Both the position numbers and the translations under genes were made by a program. From Poecilobothrus nobilitatus (Eukaryota; Arthropoda; Insecta; Diptera; Dolichopodidae), in the NCBI GenBank assembly GCA_947095535.1, contig OX352772.1, forward strand, positions 111,253,321 through 111,317,320: DNA of 64,000 bases. The letters are read 5' to 3'. Positions 56,940 to 64,000 of this stretch are shown here, piece after piece; position 1 is the stretch's first letter; every line of letters begins with the position of its first letter. The notes under the pieces are model-generated. The model ran no database searches and had not been told where the DNA came from. It saw only the letters and a program-made list of their open reading frames with translations.

Positions 56940-58030
56940 TGTAACAGAAAGTCGAAGCAACCGACTTTTTCATACCCTACACCTGAATAATTCCAATTAA
57001 ATTAAAAATACATAAATATTTTGGCATATGCGTGAAGTTCTTCCTTTTCTAACACATTTCCAAAAAAATTTTGAAAAAATGTGCTTATTAGTTTCCTTCT
57101 GTCCGTCCGTCCGTCCGTCCGTCTGTTTACAAAACTTTTACACCGTTAAAGATAGAGAAAAAAAAAATGTTGACCATGGGTAGGTCTCATGAAAAAAATA
57201 ATTTTGTGGAACAACTTTTTCATGTAGCCCCATCCATTACGGAGCTACAGCCCCTCAAACTTTGAAAAAGCCCTATTTTTAAATGCATGTATCTTGTGTT
57301 CTGCTTAAGATTTTTTTAATCGGAAAACGTCATTCGACAGGTATTTTTTTTAACTTTGTAAATTAATATTAAAATTATATATTTTTTTAAATTTAGTATT
57401 TAAATTAAGCGTTATGTGAAGCGCTTTTAGCTAGAGGCTTGAAATTTTGAGACAAGAAAGAACTTTTAGAATTAGCATAAGTTTGCTCAGAAAATTTTTT
57501 TGGACCACCCCCTGTTTATAAGCTATTAAGGCTCAAAATTGAAAATTTGCTATTTTTAAACATCTATAACTTAGGTACCTGTACACATTTTACTTCGAAA
57601 AGATATAAAAATTAAAGCTACAGTAATATATTTTAACGTGTTTTAAAGATTTATTTTAGTTATACAGGGTTCCAGAGTTACAGCTCTTCAAAATTGCGAA
57701 AAAGTCCCATTTCCAGATGTATAGATCTCAGGCTCTGCGTAATAGTTTTGCAACCTAAAACCGCAATATCAATTATGCAATATTTTGTAATTTACTATTT
57801 AAATTTACCGTTATGTGAAAACCATATTTTGCATGAAATTTCTTTTTTGATAACTCCCGTGTGCTAACGGTTTTTCTTATTTATATAGGGTTGCAGACTT
57901 ACAGTCCCTCAAAATTCCAAAAAAGTCCTATTTTCACATATTTTCTTATTACAAAAAATTTCTTAAATTTTATTCTTAAATTTTCAAAATTTTGTGCAAG
58001 TCACAATTCTAAACAGTTTGTATTGTGTTT
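56940..58030 (+). mobile_element. Modular non-coding element with TCCG run
   Basis: It starts with a small hairpin AGTCG-AAGCAAC-CGACT (56950-56966) and CATACCCTACACC, then a TCCGTCCGTCCGTCCG run (57099-57122). Modules follow with GTAGCCCCATCCATTACGG and CTCAAAATTCCAAAAAAGTC. The layout matches the element at 1087. The open frame at 57861-58049 is module sequence. A 40 bp stretch at 58030-58070 is the reverse complement of 56556-56596, so short inverted copies of BEL-associated sequence flank the block. Confidence 0.55.
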
Positions 58031-58079
58031 TGAAAATGTGCGCTTTTAAAAATCGTTGGTTTACATTCTACTTTGTTAA

Positions 58080-58440
58080 AATTAAATTCAAAATTGTTTA
58101 CTAATTTCAGAAATAAATACAAATTACAATTCATTTATATACTTACAACTGTATTATAAATTTCATTTGCACATTTACATTGAGTAAAAACTTGTGTTGA
58201 ATACATAATATAGAAATTACTTTTACTTAAGGGGTTAAATAATTTATGACAGCAAAAATTTAACAACAAAAAAGAACTTTAATTATAAAATAAAATTATT
58301 AATTATAAGATTAAATTTTAAAGACAACATTTTCAAAAAATTCTGATATAGGCAGTAAAAAAATACAACAAAAAAAAATAACAAAAGAAAGAAAAATAAA
58401 AAAATAACATAAGTATAAGAACATAATAAATACAAAATAC
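58080..58440. other. AT-rich spacer
   Basis: A-rich near the LINE-E 3' end. No gene or clear poly-T tail for the minus-strand LINE seen. Confidence 0.4.
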
Positions 58441-58449
58441 TAGGCATTT

Positions 58450-60588
58450 TTATTGTAAAATTTGTATAATATAATTTACTTGATTGTGATCATGTTCAAA
58501 TAACCAGATTTTGAAGTTTTTGAGAAAGCGCATAACTTCATTGCATTGTTTAATATAATTAGGCAAAGCATTATAAAGTGTAGGAGGTAAAAATATGTTA
58601 AATGACAGAAGACATTGCCTATTATGAATTGGAATATGCACTAAATTAGAATTGTTAATACGTAATTGATAGGTAGGCAAATACCTATTGTATACATGTT
58701 CCCCATTTTTAAAGAATTTTTTAAGAACTAGATAGAAGTATTGATGTTTCACGGGAAGGATATTTAGATTTTTAAATAACTCAAATGTATTATGTCTTTG
58801 TTTTTTATTACAAATTATCCTTATTATATACTTTTGTGCAATAATAATTCGATTGAGATTATTTTGGTTTGCTTCTCCCCAACATGCTAATCCATAACAC
58901 AATTTAGAATGATATATTCCATAATATACCTTTAATAAAAAATGCATAGAACAATTTGGCACTAACATATAAAATTGACGTATACAGATTATTAAATACG
59001 TCTTCTGATATATAATGTGATGTAACCAATTTAGTTTAGAATCTATTATTACTCCTAGGTATTTAAATATACTAATTACATATACATTAAAACAATTGAT
59101 GGAACAAGATTTACCAGACTTATACGTAGTTATTTCCTCTGTCAACAATATTCAATTTTCTCAGAACTGACACAATATTTATTACAATCTGGTCCATGAA
59201 ACACAATATCGTTATAGTTCAAGGTGTTACCAGATGGAGTAAAAAACATAAGTTTAGTTTAAACATTATGAAAACATAAGTTTATTACTTATAACTAGAC
59301 GATGCGTTTTAAACTAAGTCTTAAGCATTCTAAGCCATAGTTTATATTCGCTATTAATTCAAGAGGAGAAACACTTTTGTACGTATACGCCATGTCATCA
59401 GCAAATGCAGTAGCAGTACCTTTTAGCTTGAGATTAAAGATTGAATTAACAAAAATTAGGAACAGTAAGGGTCCTAGTACGGACCTTTGCCGTACACCAA
59501 TTTGTAACTCTAATGGATCGCTTAAAACGTTTTTAATTTTTACTCTTTGTACTATTTTTGAAAGGTATGATTCCAACCAATTATACAAAGTACCTCTAAA
59601 CCCACATCAATATAATTTTTCTAGTAGTAGCCTATGACTTACTTAGTCAAACACTTTAGTTATAGCGCATCATCTGTCAACAGACCTTAAATAAACTCAA
59701 ATTGATATTTACTAAAAAAGTTATTTTTATTTAAAAAACTAACCATACTGACCTTAAAACATTTTTCAATCATTTTAGAGAAAACAGGTAAAAGAGAAAT
59801 TTGTCTATTATTATTCAGAAGGTTATTATCGTACCTTTTTACCTACCTACCTTTTTTAAATAATGCAACAACTTCTGCTTCTCTAATCTTATCAGGACAG
59901 ATACCAGTTTCTAAGCTTTTGTTAAACAAAAATGTTAGAACATCAACAATATTTAGTGCAATTTACTTTATAACTATATTTGATATACCATTCGATAGTC
60001 TAGTATTTGTGTTTTTCAGACTTTTAATTACATTGAAATTTCTCTTGCTGTAATAGGCTCATAGTAAAAGCTATTTGATTGAATAGACTCAATGTTATCG
60101 CAACTACAACCTCCAATTAAAACTCCTTTTAATACAACTTTATCAGCGATGTTTACAAAATATTCATTAAATTTGTTAGCTTTTTATGTGTCGTTATTTA
60201 TTTCAATGTTATCTTTTGAAATTGGATAATCATTTTTCTCTCCATTATTTGGCCTATTTAAAATTTTATTAACTAACTTCCATTCTTTCCTAACATTTCC
60301 ACTAACTTTGTTAAACTCATTTGAATAAAACATATTTTTGCATATAATTATAGCCTTATCAATATTTTTACATATTTCTTTATATTTCCTTTTTTAGAAA
60401 ATTCATAATTTTTATTTTTAACTGTTTTCTTATATAACCTATTCTTAAATTTGATTTTAGAAAGCAATTTTTTTTGTCATCCATGGTTTTAGACACTTAT
60501 TTTTATTGCTTTGATTAGTACTAAAAGTAGAACAGCTAATTATATGATTATTTAAAATATTTAAGAAATTTTCGTAAGCTAAAGAAGG
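58450..60588 (-). pseudogene. LINE-E ORF2, linker, RT and C-terminus
   Basis: Downward from 60588: SPSLAYENFLNILNNHIISC and KCLKPWMTKK (linker), then heavily broken RT fingers, and an intact stretch 59588-59295 with NWLESYLSKIVQRVKI, QRSVLGPLLFLIFVNSIF and GTATAFADDMAYTYK (FADD catalytic motif). The thumb and C-terminus (59148-58450) have FKYLGVIIDSKLNWLHHI, YYGIYHSKLCYGLACWG and LNRIIIAQKYIIRIIC. Many stops between 59640 and 60480 make it dead. The endonuclease that should precede the linker lies in opposite orientation at 60589-63866. Confidence 0.85.
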
Positions 60589-60757
60589 ACTGCAAATTTA
60601 ATTATATTAGGGGATATTAACCCTTTCATTCGGGAATTAATTCTGTGGCTAAATTAATTATTCAGAACCTCAAAGTTGTTAAAGGACATATCAAATTATT
60701 TAAAAAGAAAAAAAAAATTAATTTTATTTTTAAATAACGGTTTTCGGGAATGTTGTA

Positions 60758-60775
60758 TGTACAATATGTTGTACA
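60758..60775. promoter_or_regulatory. Subterminal palindrome, piggyBac left side
   Basis: TGTACAATATGTTGTACA, preceded by TTTTCGGGAATG. Related palindromes lie near the other end (63094-63116, 63146-63163, 63499-63516). Candidate transposase-binding sites. Confidence 0.5.
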
Positions 60776-60792
60776 TTTCGTCTCAGTAGGTG

Positions 60793-60840
60793 ATAATTTC
60801 TACAGAACTTTTATATATATAAAAGTTCTGTAGAAATTAT
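60793..60840. repeat. 48 bp perfect hairpin in piggyBac
   Basis: ATAATTTCTACAGAACTTTT and its complement meet around a TA-rich centre. It lies between the left end and the transposase stop. The role is unknown; it could be a terminator-like or processing structure. Confidence 0.6.
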
Positions 60841-61114
60841 ACCTTTGAGGTGAATTGAAATGAAGTACTATAGCAAATCTGAAAAACAAAGAAAAAAACA
60901 AGATACAAACAAAGAAGAATTACAAAAATAAAATGTATGTTTATTCAGAATTTAATACATACTTAGTAATCAAGCAACTATATAAAAAAATAAGAAAAAC
61001 AGGACACAGCCTTGAAATTCATAAAATAAACAATATCTAATAAACAAAAGTTAAATAAACAAAAAAAAAACAAATAAGAACTTCGTGTTCTATTTTTTTT
61101 TTAAGAAAAAGCCA

Positions 61115-62997
61115 TCAGTTATTTTTTCTATGGAAGTCTGAAAAACAATTCCTCAATTTATTAATGCAAAGGTGAACCTTGCATTTATCACATAAAAAAA
61201 ATGTTCTGCCCTTGCAGCCAATTTGTTTGCAGCGAGTTGGTTCAGTTTTTTGATCATGTTGGGGCATATGGTCAGTATCATCAAATCTGATATCCTTGTA
61301 CGGTCTTATTTCTTGGTTTTTTTTTGACCGTTTGTCTACGTTTGGAGTATCAACACTTGAATTTGAAAAGGGTCGACCCCTTTTTTTTCATTACATGGCT
61401 TGCCTGCTGAAACTAAACTATTTGATAATTCCATTCTAAAGGCTAATAAATCTTGTTGATTTTTCTTTGGAATATTTTGGTTTTCGCAATCTCTTCTATA
61501 TTCTAACCAACTGGCGCATGTAGCAAAATCCATGAAATGAAAAAATATTCTCAATGGCCACTTCTTGGACTGGATAAAAACTCGATAATAGCTAATAAGC
61601 TGATCTAAAAGATCCACTCCTCCCCATGCACAGGTTGTACCGAGATATAATCTCAGGTCGACAAATTTTTATATATTTTTTCGCAGTTTTATCCCATCTT
61701 TCCACAACGTAAGTAGTTCCAATTCCAACAAAATTCGAGCCTATGTGGATAGCCTTATTCTCCTGCCATTTAACCAACACAATTTTTCCATCCCTACTGA
61801 CCACAGAATCAGTTCCTCCTCGACCTTTCTTTGCGAGTTCCTTATCTGTAATAAATGGTGGATTAGCAAAACGATTTACCGGTAATGTTCCTGCTGCATT
61901 TATTCCTCTCTGCTTTAAAATTTCAAATAGTTGGTATGAGCTAAAGTAATTATCAAAATAGGGATTATTCCCATTATTACTTGGTAACCTTTGTATCAAA
62001 TGAAGTACAACACTCGCGCCAAAAACCAAATCTTTTTAAATTAATTGGTGATATCCCTGTATCCGCACCTTGGTACAAAAAAAATTCATATTCCACTTTT
62101 ACCACACAGGACAAACACTTTAATACCCCAGGGATTCGGTTTACCTTTGATGTATTGTTTCATTACCAAATGTCCTTTAAACGGTATAATCTGTTCATCA
62201 ATGCAAACATTTTCTTCCAATGTCAATTGATTACACCGACGACGAATAGCATCAACCAATGGTCTTACCTTATAAAACTTGTCCTTACAATCATTGGGTT
62301 TTTCTAAATTGTTCACAATATGTAAATTATTTCTAAGCTGGAAAAATCTATCCGAAGTCATGTGTTTTTTAAAAATTTCAATGTTTAAAACTGGTGACCA
62401 ATACATTCTAATGCGCGAAAACTTTAAACATCCCATAAGCATATGAAGTCCAAATAATGTCTTCATTTCTTGTGCATTTGTTTGTCTAAAACCATTTACA
62501 TAATTTTGTTATGCATAAATATTTGTATGAAATGCAAAGCTTTCAAACACTTCGGATGTGAAATATTTTTCAAAATATTTCAAAGGGGTTTGAATGGGAT
62601 CATTACCTATATTATTATTTAAGTTTTCATTAAAAGTTTCGCTTTGAACTTCGGACTGAAATTCTCTTCTTCGCCATTTAATATCTGATTTGTTTGTATA
62701 TTGCAATTCATCTAAAAATTCAATGGCAATAGTTTCGTCTAAAATAATTTCTTCGGCTTCACTGCCTTCAGCTAACAATATTGCTTCAATAATTTCATTT
62801 TGTTCAGTTACCTCATTTTCCTCAAAAATTTCTTTCTCCAAATGAGGAATAGCCTCTTTTGGTTTATCAATTTCAATAATATCGATCAAATCTTCATCCA
62901 GCGAATTGGGAATTTTTTCTATGTCGACTTCATCCTCAAGATCTGATTCGCACAGAATATCATATATTTCTTTTACCGTTAGCTGTTTCCTGCTCAT
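61115..62997 (-). pseudogene. piggyBac transposase, frameshifted
   Basis: It starts ATG 62997 (MSRKQLTVKEIYDILCESDL), followed by a long acidic N-terminal region. After a stop at 62509 the core continues MKTLFGLHMLMGCLKFSRIR, RPLVDAIRRRCNQL, ENVCIDEQIIPFKGHLVMKQ and YIKGKPNPWGIKVFVLCGKS. Two frameshifts near 62085 and 62030 follow (YQGADTG block), then YFDNYFSSYQLFEILKQRGI, GRGGTDSVVSRDGKIVLVKW and the third-Asp block VDLLDQLISYYRV (about 61615). The C-terminus is Cys-rich (CKQIGCKGRTFFLCDKCKVH LCINKLRNCF), like the domain piggyBac uses for end binding, and ends at TGA 61115-61117. All signature blocks are present but in several frames. Confidence 0.88.
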
Positions 62998-63498
62998 TTT
63001 CCTAAATATTTAACAAAAACCTAGATCAATCTTCAATTAAAACTTGAAAATTATTAAAAAATTGTTTTAAAAGCATTTATCATTGATTCGGGATGTACAA
63101 TATATAGTAATGTACAATAAATTCTACACAACGATTGGTTCGGGGTGTACAAGATATTGTACATTAATTTTTAAGCTATGTTTTATACAAATATTATTGA
63201 CAATTTTCTAAAATAATGTAATTTAATAATAAAGTAATCAATTTTCTTCAACATATCTCAAAATTTATTAAAATCGCTTTTATACTTTTTGCAATAACTG
63301 CGAATTAAATTTATATACACGAGAGTGTTTTTTCTTTTACGTGTGGTCTTCACAAAATCTACTGAAAAATAACTTAAAATGTCACTTTTTGGCGCCAAAA
63401 CTATTAGAATATACTAAAACGAATACAGAATTTTTTAAAAAGTACTTGTTACATTATATTTTCGAAAAAGTACCATAGATATTGAGAATACAAAGTGG

Positions 63499-63516
63499 TG
63501 TACAATATATTGTACA
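63499..63516. promoter_or_regulatory. Subterminal palindrome, piggyBac right end
   Basis: TGTACAATATATTGTACA, extended by GTGG/CCAC on both sides into a perfect 26 bp palindrome (63495-63520), 11 bp from the element end. Weaker copies are at 63094-63116 (with an insert) and 63146-63163 (TGTACAAGATATTGTACA), both preceded by TTCGGG or TCGGGG. Confidence 0.55.
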
Positions 63517-63866
63517 CCACGTATAAAAGAGTTAATATTGATATTTTAAAAGAAACCAGTAGTAATTCTAATTATTTATTATTAGTTGCTGCAAATGGCC
63601 TAGAGTCCATAATTAATGAACCGACACGCATTATTAATAATTCTTCGACATGCATTGATCATATTTTCGTCAGGAAAGAAAAATCAAATAAAATCTTGTT
63701 TAAAAGCAGTGTGCATGATTTTCAACTATCTGATGACATTTTGTATGACATTTTTAAGCTTTACTGCAAGTTTATAACTATGCTGAACGGCGCCAAAATG
63801 TGAAATATAACTTTGAAAAATTAAATAGATGTTTGCAATTTGAATTTTGGAAAGACGTTCATTAAT

Positions 63867-64000
63867 ATATATTTTTGTAGATCGATCACCACCAAAAATA
63901 GAAGCATTTAACATGTTCTTCCTTTCTATTTTACCCTTCATTATTTTCCCCTTAGATAAAGAAAATTTGACACATAAAACGTCAGTTGTCTTTGTAGCAT
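63867..64000. other. Window end, nothing recognised
   Basis: Short AT-rich flank beyond the inverted LINE-E part. No motif seen. Confidence 0.5.

Larger units (their letters stand above)
60621..63531. mobile_element. piggyBac-type DNA transposon
   Basis: Flanked by TTAA at 60617-60620 and 63532-63535. The ends are CCCTTTCATTCGGG and the complement of CTCTTTTATACGTGG, an imperfect terminal inverted repeat. Length is 2,911 bp, with one minus-strand transposase gene. Removing it together with one TTAA rejoins the endonuclease frame of LINE-E (GGGATA-TTAA-TATTG), which confirms the boundaries. Confidence 0.92.
60589..63866 (+). pseudogene. LINE-E endonuclease part, inverted and split by piggyBac
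   Basis: The plus-strand reading NLIILGD (60592-60616) continues across the piggyBac as INIDILKETSSNSN (from 63532), then ANGLESIINEPTRIINNSST, CIDHIFVRKEK, HDFQLSDDILY where the catalytic SDH reads SDD, and NFEKLNRCLQFEFWKDVH at about 63840-63864. This is the second half of an APE-type endonuclease. Its last residues are those expected just before the linker that starts at 60588 on the minus strand. Hence both parts come from one insertion with an inverted 5' part. Confidence 0.8.

Noticed and set aside
1..64000. CRISPR array, rRNA or tRNA genes
   Set aside because: No regularly spaced short repeats, no conserved rRNA segments and no cloverleaf with a T-loop noticed. The repeats seen are long transposon modules.

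Overview
The window is AT-rich eukaryotic DNA built almost entirely from transposable elements, with no host gene that I can recognise. The mix (Jockey-like LINEs, BEL/Pao and Gypsy LTR elements, a mariner, a piggyBac, a Polinton/Maverick, and modular repeats carrying TCCG runs) points to an insect, most likely a fly. That is inference from element types. Nearly every coding sequence is broken.

Left part (1-16290). Modular non-coding elements end in hairpins of the type TATACCCGTA. Two of them form a 3.26 kb inverted repeat (1087-4347). LINE, BEL and modular-element remnants are then copied in a near-identical 3.75 kb tandem duplication (4938-12433). A Jockey-type LINE on the minus strand (LINE-D, 13262-16290) keeps its gag and endonuclease but lacks its RT.

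Centre (16684-40238). A Polinton/Maverick sits inside the reverse-transcriptase gene of another LINE (LINE-A). It has about 1 kb terminal inverted repeats and a 6 bp target duplication, ACGGTC. Its genes include a packaging-type ATPase, a capsid protein, an adenain-like protease, a DDE integrase with chromodomain, a family-B DNA polymerase with a likely 68 bp intron, and several unrecognised small genes. It was later hit by LINE-B inside the left TIR, by LINE-C inside LINE-B ORF1, and by a mariner. Without these guests it would be about 14.3 kb. LINE-B is unusual: an intact 346-codon hydrophobic ORF lies between ORF1 and ORF2 and overlaps both.

Right part (39753-56601). Three tandem 5.6 kb units each hold the outer end of the Polinton TIR, the LINE-A RT remnant, a Gypsy pol remnant and a BEL gag/protease remnant. 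The middle unit resembles unit 3 on its left and unit 1 on its right, as expected from unequal crossing-over.

Far right (56602-64000). More modular repeats are followed by LINE-E, whose endonuclease part is inverted relative to its RT part (a twin-priming signature). A piggyBac with TTAA duplications and subterminal palindromes lies inside the inverted part. The nesting gives a relative order: LINE-A, Polinton, then LINE-B, then LINE-C; and LINE-E, then piggyBac.
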